The notes: a model not told the origin generated them from the sequence alone. Shown: positions 51,705 through 60,697, counted from the stretch's first letter. The stretch is 64,000 nt of DNA from Nitrosospira multiformis (GCF_900110185.1 NZ_FOCT01000003.1:264541-328540); one strand, 5' to 3'. A program made the numbers and translations.

Positions 51705-51856
51705 GCCGCGACTGCCACGATACCCACCCTTCCGAGCCGATGTGAGGGATATAGGCCTAGACCGGATGACCCGAATCAGCGACCGGGTTGGATACGCAGG
51801 CCAGGGCTAGCTAGAAAGTAGATACAGTAGCTGATCTATAACGAGCGGGAAAGATT

Positions 51857-52378
51857 ATGCCAATTTTGAAAAATGCTAGACATGAACGATTTGCCGCTGG
51901 GCTAGCGGATGGGCTTTCACAGGAGAAGGCTTACACAGGCGCCGGATTCTCACCGAAGGGCGCAAGGGGCTCGGCAAGCAGTTTGCTCAAGCAACATTCG
52001 TACATACTCAAACGCCGGGATGAGATTCTAATTGAACGTGAAAAGCTTCACGCCATGTCAACCACGAAAGCATGCGAAGCGCTGGCGATCGACAAGGAGT
52101 GGGTTCTCAACCAGCTTATTGACAACGTTTTTAAAGCGAAGCGAGGAGAGCCGGTACTCAACAAGGAAGGCGAGATTACGGGTTATCGTCCGAATTTCGG
52201 TGCTGCAAATGCGGCGCTTGCATTGATCGGAAAGGAGTTTGGTATGTTCCTCGGCAACAAGGAGCCTGAAGGGCCGGAACCCTATAGAGATATTGAGGAA
52301 TTGAAAGAAAGAGTGCGACAGCGATCGATCAAGTTAGGGCTTGTCTTTCCAGAGATGTGTTTAAAGCGGTATGAATGA
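51857..52378 (+). CDS. terminase small-subunit-like protein
   Basis: A 173-residue protein resembling phage terminase small subunits, which bind pac/cos DNA and recruit the large subunit. NARHERFAAGLADGLSQEKAYTGAGFSP is the typical helix-turn-helix opening. No terminase large subunit, portal or capsid gene follows, so it is not part of a working packaging module. Its C-terminus recurs as a fragment at 54059-54193. Confidence 0.65.
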   Translation: MPILKNARHERFAAGLADGLSQEKAYTGAGFSPKGARGSASSLLKQHSYILKRRDEILIEREKLHAMSTTKACEALAIDKEWVLNQLIDNVFKAKRGEPVLNKEGEITGYRPNFGAANAALALIGKEFGMFLGNKEPEGPEPYRDIEELKERVRQRSIKLGLVFPEMCLKRYE

Positions 52379-52503
52379 CAGTTGTCGAATATCTATTTCA
52401 ATGTCTGCACGCTTGGAAGAAACAAGGGTGTTTGGGAAAGGCTCGGTTATGTCGAGAATGGTGTGCACTAGGTGGTTAGGGCATTTAAAAGAGAGGGGAA
52501 ATT

Positions 52504-52896
52504 ATGTCACGTGAGTATATTAAAGCGGTAATGGAGAAGGTTCCCGATTTAACAAATTTCGGTATAGGAATATATGGCAGAGGTAAAGGGATGAGCTCGA
52601 CCGAGTATAAAAAGAAATTTTTGGAAGAAAGGAAAAATCTTTTGGATAACGTTGAGATGTTCGTCATGGTTTGCAACTGGTTAATGTCCAAGCAGAAGAT
52701 AAAAACCATCAACCAAAAACATTCTAGTTATGGACTGAAACATATAGCACAGCAGCAAATTGGCGAATATGTAACTAATGGTGTTTTTATAGCTGCTACC
52801 GTTCACTGCGGCTTCATCTATAAGCGAATCCCAGATTCTCCCAACGTAAAAATTGGTATTGGCGAAAGATCTCTCAAAAGCGTCGAATTGCTTTAG
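52504..52896 (+). CDS. hypothetical protein, AT-rich
   Basis: A 130-residue protein with a likely soluble N-terminus (MSREYIKAVMEKVPDLTNFG) and basic centre. The DNA is clearly more AT-rich than the backbone. GGGGAAATT precedes the ATG. No family recognised; the genes around it are mobile-element debris, so it may be recent cargo. Confidence 0.45.
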   Translation: MSREYIKAVMEKVPDLTNFGIGIYGRGKGMSSTEYKKKFLEERKNLLDNVEMFVMVCNWLMSKQKIKTINQKHSSYGLKHIAQQQIGEYVTNGVFIAATVHCGFIYKRIPDSPNVKIGIGERSLKSVELL

Positions 52897-53186
52897 CATA
52901 ATGACAGATAACTAGTGTGTATGTGTCTGGAGAGTGATATTCATAGTCCGATCTGGGATTGACTCGCCCCCAAAATCAGCAACGGTCTAAAGTAGAAAAT
53001 CCTAGCTTAACGGTCAGCACCATAGACTGTCAATTCAGCGGAACCGGCACAAAGGGCAAGCGCCTAGCTCGGTGGGGGGAGTGAAATATCTATCGGAGCT
53101 TACCCCCTTCCACATACAGCAGCAGCGTCGGTTTCTATCATTACTTTCAAAGTGTTTCCAAAGCTCTTCAAATATTCGATGGAGAA

Positions 53187-53429
53187 CTATATCTCCAGTC
53201 CATTTACCAACCCTAGAACCATTCTTTTACCAGTCTCCAGCGCAAATTTCGCTGCAGTATCTTCCATGGGAAATAGGTTGCGTGCAAAAGCAGTTTGTGA
53301 GCCTGTAAAAATTTGTGTTTGCCCCTTGTTAGGCTCTTCAATCTTTCTGATCTCGAGGGATGGTTCCCATTTAAGCCGCGCGATATCAAATCGTGCCTTT
53401 CCGATGATCTTATAGCCACGCAATTTCAT
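53187..53429 (-). CDS. hypothetical protein, second of a coupled pair
   Basis: An 80-residue protein starting MKLRGYKIIGKARFDIARLKWEPSLEI. Its ATG overlaps the stop of the preceding gene in an ATGA arrangement, so the two are co-translated. No family recognised. Confidence 0.4.
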   Translation of the reverse strand: MKLRGYKIIGKARFDIARLKWEPSLEIRKIEEPNKGQTQIFTGSQTAFARNLFPMEDTAAKFALETGKRMVLGLVNGLEI

Positions 53430-53674
53430 TTGTTCGGTATGGCCGTAACGGAAATTAAGCCTTTAATGTACCGATCATAAAGCTTCTCGCCCTCTTTAGT
53501 GAGATTTACACTAGAGTTAAATACACCAGGTATCGGTATCTTCAACCCGTACGGAGTGGGTTTTGAAGCTTCATCAAATTGGCGAATTATCAAATATCCT
53601 TGGTATGAACCATCATCGTTACGGGCTACCTTAATGGACTTAGGAGAGAGATCGAAAGGATACGTAGTATTCAT
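53426..53674 (-). CDS. hypothetical protein, first of a coupled pair
   Basis: An 82-residue protein starting MNTTYPFDLSPKSIKVARNDDGSYQGYLII. An in-frame ATG at 53692 adds six residues. It shares a four-base overlap with the next gene. A two-gene minus-strand unit in otherwise plus-strand cargo. No family recognised; a toxin-antitoxin type pair is possible but unsupported. Confidence 0.4.
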   Translation of the reverse strand: MNTTYPFDLSPKSIKVARNDDGSYQGYLIIRQFDEASKPTPYGLKIPIPGVFNSSVNLTKEGEKLYDRYIKGLISVTAIPNK

Positions 53675-53769
53675 GTTCTTAGCTCGGAGCAAATTTTTAA
53701 TCTTAGCAGCTCGATAAGTAAACAGGGTTAAGCCTCGCGAAGCCTCCAGCCATCCACGAAAATACTCAA

Positions 53770-54020
53770 AATCTCACGATAGCGTCCTGGTATATACAAA
53801 TTGCCGCTCTATCACCCGGAACACATGCTCCACTCGCGCTTGGATAGAGGAATGTTTGCGGTTGCGCTGCTTCTGCCGTCACGAGAGATTCTGCCCGGGC
53901 TTGCGCTTATCCTGCACGCACAGCGTATCCCCAACTGCCGTGATCCCCGCTTATACTCATAACTGGTAACCTGCATCGCCAAAGATGACCTCATCTTGCT
54001 CTCGCAACAGTTTGGGCAGG
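53770..54020 (-). mobile_element. IS5-family transposase remnant
   Basis: On the minus strand, LPKLLREQDEVIFGDAGYQ and, after frame changes, SSIQARVEHVFRVIERQF match the centre and C-terminal parts of IS5-type DDE transposases. Several stops and frame changes show it is dead. No terminal repeats are seen. Confidence 0.7.
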
Positions 54021-54058
54021 ACGTTTGATGTCAGCCTAGTTGGCAGCGGTAATTTCAA

Positions 54059-54193
54059 TACTATGGAACGCGTAAGGACGAAAAACCGTTTGCGCCGTCC
54101 AGGGACGTTGAGGAGTTGAAGGAGCGTGTACTTCAACGCTCGATCAAGTTGGGATTGGTAAAACCGGAAATGTTATGTGGGAAAGAAAAATAA
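54059..54193 (+). pseudogene. C-terminal fragment of a second terminase small-subunit-like gene
   Basis: About 44 codons ending RDVEELKERVLQRSIKLGLV and then a stop at 54191-54193. It is closely similar to the end of the gene at 51857-52378 (RDIEELKERVRQRSIKLGLV), but diverged in sequence. It directly adjoins the IS5 remnant, so it is the surviving tail of a disrupted paralogue. Confidence 0.6.
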
Positions 54194-54634
54194 TCTAGTT
54201 ATTTATTCACAGTCCCATCCATCAGATTCTGTGGAAAACCGAGAACCGCTTTTATTATTTGAAGGGAACAGATATGAAAAAAATACTTTGTGACGCCCGC
54301 ATATCCTGGTTTCTCGACTGTACAGTTTTGCAATGGCGAGGCATTTTTAATGCGCGATTATTGCTTGGCAGCATGCAGTAGAAAGTCGTGATCCCGATGT
54401 GAGAGGCGAGTTTACGATAACATATCCTATAACGCTAGAAGGTATTAATAACGGGAATTACATATACGTCCTGATGGTACCGTAACCGGAATCAATGAGA
54501 TACACGGCATTCTGGATGATTGACAAAGCAGATACAGAAATGTCATGAGCAGGCAGAAATCTTGAGGGATGAGTGTCTTTAAGACGCAGTACCATGCTTT
54601 TTTATAGTAGGAGTGAACAAATGAGGCCTCCGTT
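54194..54634 (+). other. degenerate coding remnant before the CHAT operon
   Basis: An ATG at 54274 opens a short frame (MKKILCDARISWF…). Pieces in other frames (SRDPDVRGEFTITYPITLEG, then HIRPDGTVTGINEIHGILDD) look like one protein broken by several frameshifts and ending near 54521. Its family is not recognised. The CHAT operon promoter must lie in or near here. Confidence 0.35.
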
Positions 54635-56905
54635 TTGAATAGCCGGAGCAAGAGGTTTTTGGCGGCTCTCCAGAGTGGAAGTACGTATGAACGAATGACG
54701 ATATTGGATGAAATACCATCCACCTCATCTATTCGTAACAGCGCTGCACTCCTGCTCAAGAGCGACAATGCGGCAATGCAGGTGATGGCGCTCAACATGT
54801 TGGTTACTGAGCATGGGTTTGGCTTGGCCGCAAGGTTCGCGGGGGATCTAGCGCGTGCCGCCTACACCTTTGCTCGTGAAGTCTATGCGAAGCAAGGGCA
54901 AGATGGCCAGCTTGCGCTATTCACCGTCAGCGCGATCGCCTCATCCGGAGTCCACGCATATAATCTTCTCGGGCACTATGCCGAGACTGTGGAATTTGCC
55001 GAAGAGGTGGTTCCTGAGCTGGAGGCCCTGGATGATAAGGCCAATCTTCCCGACGTCTACGCGCACCAAATCGAGGCTTTACTTGGCCTGCATCGTGTCG
55101 ACGAAGCCTGCCGACTCTTGGAAAAAGCCGAAGCCCGAACGGAGCACTCGGTGCACCTTCAGAGGCTCAAGAATGCACTGAATGAGATAATCCAGAGCGC
55201 AACATTACTTCCGCCCGAATCGGCTCCTGCAACGACGATGGAGCTGGAGGCCTTTCTTGGCTTGGACAAGTTACTTCGTGAAGGCGAAAAAGTTCTCACG
55301 AAGTCGGGCGAAGAGATGAACGAATGGAAAGCGCACGCAACGTTACGCGGCGTCGGTCAGATCTTTCTCGATCATATACATGGGCCGGATCCGGTCCGGC
55401 TGAAGAAGGCCATACAGGAGCTTCTTCCGCTTGAAGTCTGGGCACGGATCAACGGTCATACTGATGTGTATAACGAGGCCCTTTGGGAATTATATCTCTG
55501 TCATTCCCGCCTGTGTGCTTGGTCGGCGGCTGCTGATGCGTTGCAAAACCTGCGGCTCAGTGTCGAGAAGAGACGAGCCGGGATCAGAAATCCTCTTGAG
55601 AGAGCGGGCGCAGGCACCAAATACCCTCATTTGTACCCGGCCTTGTGCCAGATGCTGCAAAAAGCCGGCCGTATCCATGAGTTGCTCGGTGCAATCGAAG
55701 CAGCCAAAGGGAGAGCTGTCGCCGATGTGATGGCGCAACGCGCAGACCAGGTCATCGACGAGGCGGAATTCGCGGAACCAGCGGGACGCATGAGTGAGTT
55801 GATGCGTCAAAACAACGCGCATTACTTGAGCTTCCTTGTAGATGAGGATATGACGCTTGCAGTGCTGGTGGGCAAGGACGCCCAGCTTTATCCATCAGGT
55901 CCAATACCGCTTGGCAAAGAGCAGATTCGAGATACCACTCCCTACGTCGACCCTCGATCATGGGGTTTGCCACACCCCTCGGATCTTACCGGGCCGGACG
56001 TTGAAGATACATCCAAGGTTCTCGCGCCGCTTGTCTCTTGGCTGGAGCCGCTTTTTGAGAGCGGAGTGATCGAGGACGAGGATCATCTCTGCTACTCGCC
56101 GGACGCGCACCTCCATCAGCTGCCGCTTGCCTACGTCCAGTTCATGGGCAAGCCTTTGGTCGAAAAGCTCTCGATATCCCGCACCCATGGCGCGCGGGCG
56201 TTGTCGCTAATCCTCGATAAGCAGCCCTCACGCCCAGCATCATTCGTAAGTGTGGAGGTTCCGGGCCTTCAAGATCTCTCGGAGCAAGCGATGCTGCACA
56301 GCTTGCATGCCGCTGGTGTCTGGCTCGCTGAGCACTTACCGGGCACAATCTACCGCGGTGAGAGGGGGACACTACAGGGGGTCTGCAGGGCGCAACTGGC
56401 CGGAAGGGTAGTACATTTTGCGACGCACGGCACATTTCCGAGGGAAGGGGATCCTGGTCCGCAGAATCCTTTTGATCATTCCGGTCTCGCACTTGCCGGC
56501 GCGGACGGGTTGCCTGACGTGACGCAAATCGCCCGTGGCAGGGCGGACGAGAAGCTGCTCACGCCCGCGCGGATGCTGGAGGCTCGCCTCGACTTTTCCG
56601 ACAGCCATGTAACCCTGCAAGCCTGTGTGGTGGGTCTGGCACGCGAGGGCATTGGAGGTGATGCGCTTGGGCTTGACTGGGCGATCTTTCAACAGGGAGC
56701 GTCCAGCCTACTCGCAGCTCACTGGGACGTGAGCGCCGCACTGTCTGCTCAGTTCTTCCTTCAATTTTACCGCGCTTGGCTACAACAGGGTAAGCCGCGC
56801 GCGGCGGCATGGCGGGAGACGATTGCGGAAATGAGGAACGAAGGGGGAGCTCTCGCAGAACCATATGCGTGGGCGGCGTTCAGCCTTTCTGGTGACTGGC
56901 GTTGA
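54635..56905 (+). CDS. TPR-like repeat protein with C-terminal CHAT protease domain
   Basis: A 756-residue protein, first of a three-gene operon. The N-terminal half is all-helical with TPR-like pairs (AYNLLGHYAETVEFAEEVVPELE, ALLGLHRVDEACRLLEKAEA). The C-terminal CHAT (caspase-HetF-associated) domain has the catalytic His598 in VHFATHG and Cys664 in LQACVVG. It is therefore a likely active cysteine protease. CHAT proteases with TPRs act in predicted bacterial conflict systems, for example Csx29 of type III-E CRISPR. The start is a TTG at 54635 with GAGG upstream; an internal ATG at 54695 is the alternative. Ten bases separate it from the second CHAT gene. Confidence 0.85.
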   Translation: MNSRSKRFLAALQSGSTYERMTILDEIPSTSSIRNSAALLLKSDNAAMQVMALNMLVTEHGFGLAARFAGDLARAAYTFAREVYAKQGQDGQLALFTVSAIASSGVHAYNLLGHYAETVEFAEEVVPELEALDDKANLPDVYAHQIEALLGLHRVDEACRLLEKAEARTEHSVHLQRLKNALNEIIQSATLLPPESAPATTMELEAFLGLDKLLREGEKVLTKSGEEMNEWKAHATLRGVGQIFLDHIHGPDPVRLKKAIQELLPLEVWARINGHTDVYNEALWELYLCHSRLCAWSAAADALQNLRLSVEKRRAGIRNPLERAGAGTKYPHLYPALCQMLQKAGRIHELLGAIEAAKGRAVADVMAQRADQVIDEAEFAEPAGRMSELMRQNNAHYLSFLVDEDMTLAVLVGKDAQLYPSGPIPLGKEQIRDTTPYVDPRSWGLPHPSDLTGPDVEDTSKVLAPLVSWLEPLFESGVIEDEDHLCYSPDAHLHQLPLAYVQFMGKPLVEKLSISRTHGARALSLILDKQPSRPASFVSVEVPGLQDLSEQAMLHSLHAAGVWLAEHLPGTIYRGERGTLQGVCRAQLAGRVVHFATHGTFPREGDPGPQNPFDHSGLALAGADGLPDVTQIARGRADEKLLTPARMLEARLDFSDSHVTLQACVVGLAREGIGGDALGLDWAIFQQGASSLLAAHWDVSAALSAQFFLQFYRAWLQQGKPRAAAWRETIAEMRNEGGALAEPYAWAAFSLSGDWR

Positions 56906-56915
56906 GGTGACGCAA

Positions 56916-59141
56916 ATGATGACTCAAGACATCTTCGTACGAATTAGGGCGTTGGATGACCGGAAAATCATCAAGTTACTCAGGTATCTGGGGCCGATGT
57001 TCTTCAAGGACCCCAGGATCCGCCGCCTCTTGGACTTTGAGGAAAAAGCTGGTCCATTGGCCGCCCTCGCAGTTCTCGCGCCCTCCAAGAAGAAAGCGTT
57101 GCTCGACACCAATCGGTCGATCTGGCTAGCTCGTATGTTGTTGTCTGCGTTCGCAGCACAACCACGCTTCGCCGAGGTTCTCGCCAAGGCGTTGGATAGC
57201 GTTCAGCAGGATGAGTTGGTGTTGGAGACCCAAGTCCCCCTGGGACTCATTACTGATTCGCTGAGGCTTTTGGCCTCCGCGCATATTGCGGAGACTGGCG
57301 GTGCAGTGAACCGCAACTTGATAACAGATTATCAAACGCCTGACGCTCTCGTCAAAATAGCGCAGATCGCACTCGCGGCGGAAAGCACTCCGTCACCGAT
57401 TCAGTGGTCGCTGCCCTACCCGAACATCGCTGTCGATGACGTGCATCCGGTCATCGCTGTCGATGACGTGCATCCGATCATCGCTGTCGATGACGTGCAT
57501 CCGATCATCGCTGTCGATGACGTGCATCCGATCATCGCTGTCGATGACGTGCATCCGATCATCACTGTCGATGACGTGCATCCGGTAGCACCGATTCGGT
57601 CGTCGCTACGCGAGGTCTACCCGGACATCGCTGTCGATGACGTGCATCCAGTAGCCAACACGATTGTTCGCTTTACCGTCTCGCTTTCCCCGCAGGAGAC
57701 TACGGATACTGCAGGTGCGGTGCGGCTGCCCGAGACACCGCCCGAGTTCGAGCACAAGTTGTTGGTGCATCTGTTGTTCGGAACTTCCTCGGCATGGGAC
57801 ACGCTGACCTGGTCGGTTCAGCGCGGCACGATCAAGACTGCCAGCTTCGCGCTGCCCGCGCCGGCGATCCAAGGGAGGCGGGCGCTGGTCGAGGCACGTG
57901 CAAATTTCTATCTCAATCAGCGTTGGTGCGGCGAAGGCCAACGCAATCTCGATGTGCGCAGAGACTCAACGGTGGCGATGCAGACAAACATTCCGCTACC
58001 GAAGACGCCGCCGTGGCGGCGTGACTTGGTATTGCAGCCTGATGCCCACCCACCCGATTTGACCGTGCGCATCCAGAAGGGAACGATACCAGGCGACTTC
58101 AGCTGGACTTGCCTGAGTCCCCACCTCAAGTTCCCACCGCCAGCGAAAGAAGGCGACAATCGCATGTCGCTGAAGGAAGATGCGGCGAATTTCGTGCGAA
58201 TGACCTTTGCGCCATTCGCCAACATGCCTTTGGAGAGCCTGAAGATGGCCGAGTTAGAAGGTGCCGGCGAGAAGATCTACCGAAGCACCCCGAAATATTT
58301 CCGGGACTGCTACTGGACCTTGTGGCACAAGGCTGCCGCAGGCGGATTTAAGTTCAATTCCGTGCAGATCATCACCGATGAACCCTGTATGCCTTGGGAA
58401 CTGATGCGGCTCAGTGACTTAACGCGGGCGCCGCATGTTGCACCCGAACTGCTTGCGATCCGCCACTGCGTTGGTCGCTGGTTGGCGGATGAATCGGCGT
58501 CGATGCGACAGTGGATCAGTGTCAGCAAGGCCGCCGTGTCGGCGTCTTCCTACGACGGAATCTCCGGGGTCTCAGGTAAGCTGCCGTGGGCCGCTAAGGA
58601 GCACAAGCTCATGGTCGATACCTATCGCGCCGATGAGGTGCCTCTCACCAGTGAAAGACTGCGCGGTTTTCTCGAAGGGGGGGTGGCGCAAGCGCTGCAT
58701 ATTGCCTGCCACGGCCAGATGTCGATCATCGACCCGGACGCCTCGTACCTGTTGATGGAGGACACGCCACAAAAACTGACGCCGCTGCTGGTCGCGCGTC
58801 ATGAAGTCTGCAATGGCTTTGGCAGGCAGCATCCGTTGGTGTTCCTGAATGCCTGTGATGTCGGCGCCATAGGCGCCTCGTTATCGCTGGTAGCAGGCTT
58901 TCCCGCTGCCTTTCTGTACGCCGGCGCGTCTGCACTGGTATCGCCACTGTGGGCAATCAACGATGAGCGCGCGCAAAAGATCGCCGAGGAGTTCTATAGG
59001 GAAGCATTTGTCGCCAGCGGCGGCAAACCGCTTGGCGCCGTGCTGCGTGACATACGTGCGCGCTGGAAGGAAGAAAAGCATCTGACCTACCTCGCGTACG
59101 TTTTGTACGGCGACCCGATGGCCCAGGTCGACTATCACTAG
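56916..59141 (+). CDS. second CHAT-domain protease with nine-residue repeat linker
   Basis: A 741-residue protein. An N-terminal helical domain (residues about 1-130) is followed by a linker with six tandem copies of IAVDDVHPI/V (residues 171-224) and a seventh at 238-246. A beta-rich region (to about 400) leads to the C-terminal CHAT domain with His599 (HIACHGQ) and Cys647 (LNACDVG). It is therefore a probable active caspase-like cysteine protease. I start at the ATG at 56916, where GAGGTGACGCAA gives a ribosome site; a longer reading overlaps the first CHAT gene. The repeat linker could be a flexible spacer, a binding array or a cleavage-site array. Middle of the operon. Confidence 0.82.
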   Translation: MMTQDIFVRIRALDDRKIIKLLRYLGPMFFKDPRIRRLLDFEEKAGPLAALAVLAPSKKKALLDTNRSIWLARMLLSAFAAQPRFAEVLAKALDSVQQDELVLETQVPLGLITDSLRLLASAHIAETGGAVNRNLITDYQTPDALVKIAQIALAAESTPSPIQWSLPYPNIAVDDVHPVIAVDDVHPIIAVDDVHPIIAVDDVHPIIAVDDVHPIITVDDVHPVAPIRSSLREVYPDIAVDDVHPVANTIVRFTVSLSPQETTDTAGAVRLPETPPEFEHKLLVHLLFGTSSAWDTLTWSVQRGTIKTASFALPAPAIQGRRALVEARANFYLNQRWCGEGQRNLDVRRDSTVAMQTNIPLPKTPPWRRDLVLQPDAHPPDLTVRIQKGTIPGDFSWTCLSPHLKFPPPAKEGDNRMSLKEDAANFVRMTFAPFANMPLESLKMAELEGAGEKIYRSTPKYFRDCYWTLWHKAAAGGFKFNSVQIITDEPCMPWELMRLSDLTRAPHVAPELLAIRHCVGRWLADESASMRQWISVSKAAVSASSYDGISGVSGKLPWAAKEHKLMVDTYRADEVPLTSERLRGFLEGGVAQALHIACHGQMSIIDPDASYLLMEDTPQKLTPLLVARHEVCNGFGRQHPLVFLNACDVGAIGASLSLVAGFPAAFLYAGASALVSPLWAINDERAQKIAEEFYREAFVASGGKPLGAVLRDIRARWKEEKHLTYLAYVLYGDPMAQVDYH
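57426..57652 (+). repeat. 27-bp in-frame tandem repeat in the second CHAT gene
   Basis: Six consecutive 27-bp units (57426-57587) and one separated unit (57626-57652), each encoding IAVDDVHP plus V or I. Units two to five are almost identical at the nucleotide level, so copy number probably changed recently by slippage or unequal recombination. Confidence 0.95.
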
Positions 59142-59158
59142 CCAATCAGGAAGGAGCA

Positions 59159-60697
59159 ATGCAAGAAAACTTCACACTCGTAGGTGACTTTACCCCGACC
59201 CAGCTCGATCAAAGCGGAATCACCTTGGTGGCGCCCGGTTTGTTTGGCAGCGGTATGTGGCTTGCAAAGCGCATGGCTGGCGAAACCCGCGAATTTATCG
59301 GCCAAAAGAGCGAGTTGGACCGAGCGATTGAGGAGGCTGGAGCCGAGGATCGGCACACGCTCGTTATTGATGCCCCCACACCTGCAATTCCCTCAATGGG
59401 CGGTGGACGCGGTACTGATGGTGTTGCCAACGACGAAATTCTGTTGCAGGTGCCGCTGGCGACCGACGAGGCCGCAGTCGTCATGTATATCGACGAAGCG
59501 GGCATCGTCAGCTTCCACTACGCACAGGCGCCAGCAGCGCCAATGCGCGGCTTGCCGTCTCGCGCTTTTGGTGCTGACCGACAGTTACAGTTCTTGCTGA
59601 AGCTGCGCACGGGCGTATCCAAGGAGCCGGGTGAGTCACGCGGGTGGATCGCCAAGATCACGTCGAAGATCATCAAGGTACTGGTGGTGAAGATCTTCCC
59701 CGATCAGACTGGAAGCTTCATTGCAAGGCGAGTGCAGGCTTGGGAGCAGAAGCAGCGAACCTTCCAAGGGCTGCACGGTGGCACATGGGCACAGTTACTC
59801 GACCCGACGCCAACCCCGGTCGATAACTTGGCGCCTTATCAGGGGCGCCGTTCGCTGCTTCTCATTCACGGCACCACCAGTACGACTGCCGGCGCCTTCG
59901 CCGGCTTGGTAACACAGCCTGTGCTGCTCGATCGACTGCACACAATGTACGAGGGGCGTGTGCTCGGCTTCAACCACCACACCCTGAGCGTCTCAGTGGC
60001 TGAGAACCTGCGTCAGTTCTTCAGCGCTTTGGCTGCATCGGCAGGTGAGTACAAGTTTGACATCCTTTGCCACAGCCGCGGCGGATTGCTCGCGCGTGCG
60101 CTCGCCCACCTGACAGATGTGCAGGCTGGCAAACTCACGGGCACTGTTTGGCAGCGCCCAAGCCAAGCCAAGGTAAATATTGGTCATATCGTGTTCGTAG
60201 CCACGCCGAATAGCGGCACCGCGTTGGCTGATCCGGAGCGCATCCCCGGTTTTGTTGACCGTCTCGCCAATTACGTAAACATGCTGCCCGATGCGACGTT
60301 CACTATTGCGTCCGGTGCGCTACTTTCACTAGCTGGCGCAGCCGCGGAAGTCGCTCTGCCGCGTCTGCCCGGGCTTTCTGATCAGGCGCCAGACAGCCTG
60401 TTGCAGCAGATGCTCGCACCACCGCCCCGGGGCTTTGATCGCTTCTACGCGTTCAGCTCCGACTACGAGCCACGGGGCGATCTCATTAGCGTGATTAAGG
60501 ACGGAGTGGTCGACCGTATTTTTCGCAGCAAAAAGAATGATCTTGTGGTACCGAGCGATGGCGTGGCGACAACGCCGTACTTTGCTCTGCCGGCCGAGCA
60601 TTGTTTAACCTTCCCGCCCGAACGCGCCGTGCATCACAGCGCCTTCTTTGGCCAGCCGGAGATGCGTTACATTGCCGATTGGTTGGAGCAACCATGA
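59159..60697 (+). CDS. alpha/beta hydrolase (lipase/esterase-like), CHAT-operon partner
   Basis: A 512-residue protein. The first 220 residues form an unrecognised domain opening TLVGDFTPTQLDQSGITLVAP. The hydrolase core begins RRSLLLIHGTTSTTAGAF (oxyanion loop). The nucleophile is Ser306 in DILCHSRGGL, a variant elbow with Cys in place of the first Gly. Asp461 or Asp467 (KKNDLVVPSDGV) and His492/493 (AVHHSAFFG) complete the triad. An AGGAAGGAGCA site precedes the ATG. It is the last gene of the operon, 17 bp after the CHAT gene. Lipases of this kind can act as membrane-attacking effectors, which would fit protease-controlled defence; the substrate is not known. Confidence 0.75.
   Translation: MQENFTLVGDFTPTQLDQSGITLVAPGLFGSGMWLAKRMAGETREFIGQKSELDRAIEEAGAEDRHTLVIDAPTPAIPSMGGGRGTDGVANDEILLQVPLATDEAAVVMYIDEAGIVSFHYAQAPAAPMRGLPSRAFGADRQLQFLLKLRTGVSKEPGESRGWIAKITSKIIKVLVVKIFPDQTGSFIARRVQAWEQKQRTFQGLHGGTWAQLLDPTPTPVDNLAPYQGRRSLLLIHGTTSTTAGAFAGLVTQPVLLDRLHTMYEGRVLGFNHHTLSVSVAENLRQFFSALAASAGEYKFDILCHSRGGLLARALAHLTDVQAGKLTGTVWQRPSQAKVNIGHIVFVATPNSGTALADPERIPGFVDRLANYVNMLPDATFTIASGALLSLAGAAAEVALPRLPGLSDQAPDSLLQQMLAPPPRGFDRFYAFSSDYEPRGDLISVIKDGVVDRIFRSKKNDLVVPSDGVATTPYFALPAEHCLTFPPERAVHHSAFFGQPEMRYIADWLEQP

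Noticed and set aside
57393..57581. 62-codon minus-strand ORF with repeated HVIDSDDRM units
   Set aside because: It is simply the antisense of the 27-bp repeats in the second CHAT gene.
57426..57587. CRISPR-like array
   Set aside because: Units are directly adjacent 27-bp in-frame repeats with no spacers, inside a coding sequence; no cas genes are present.
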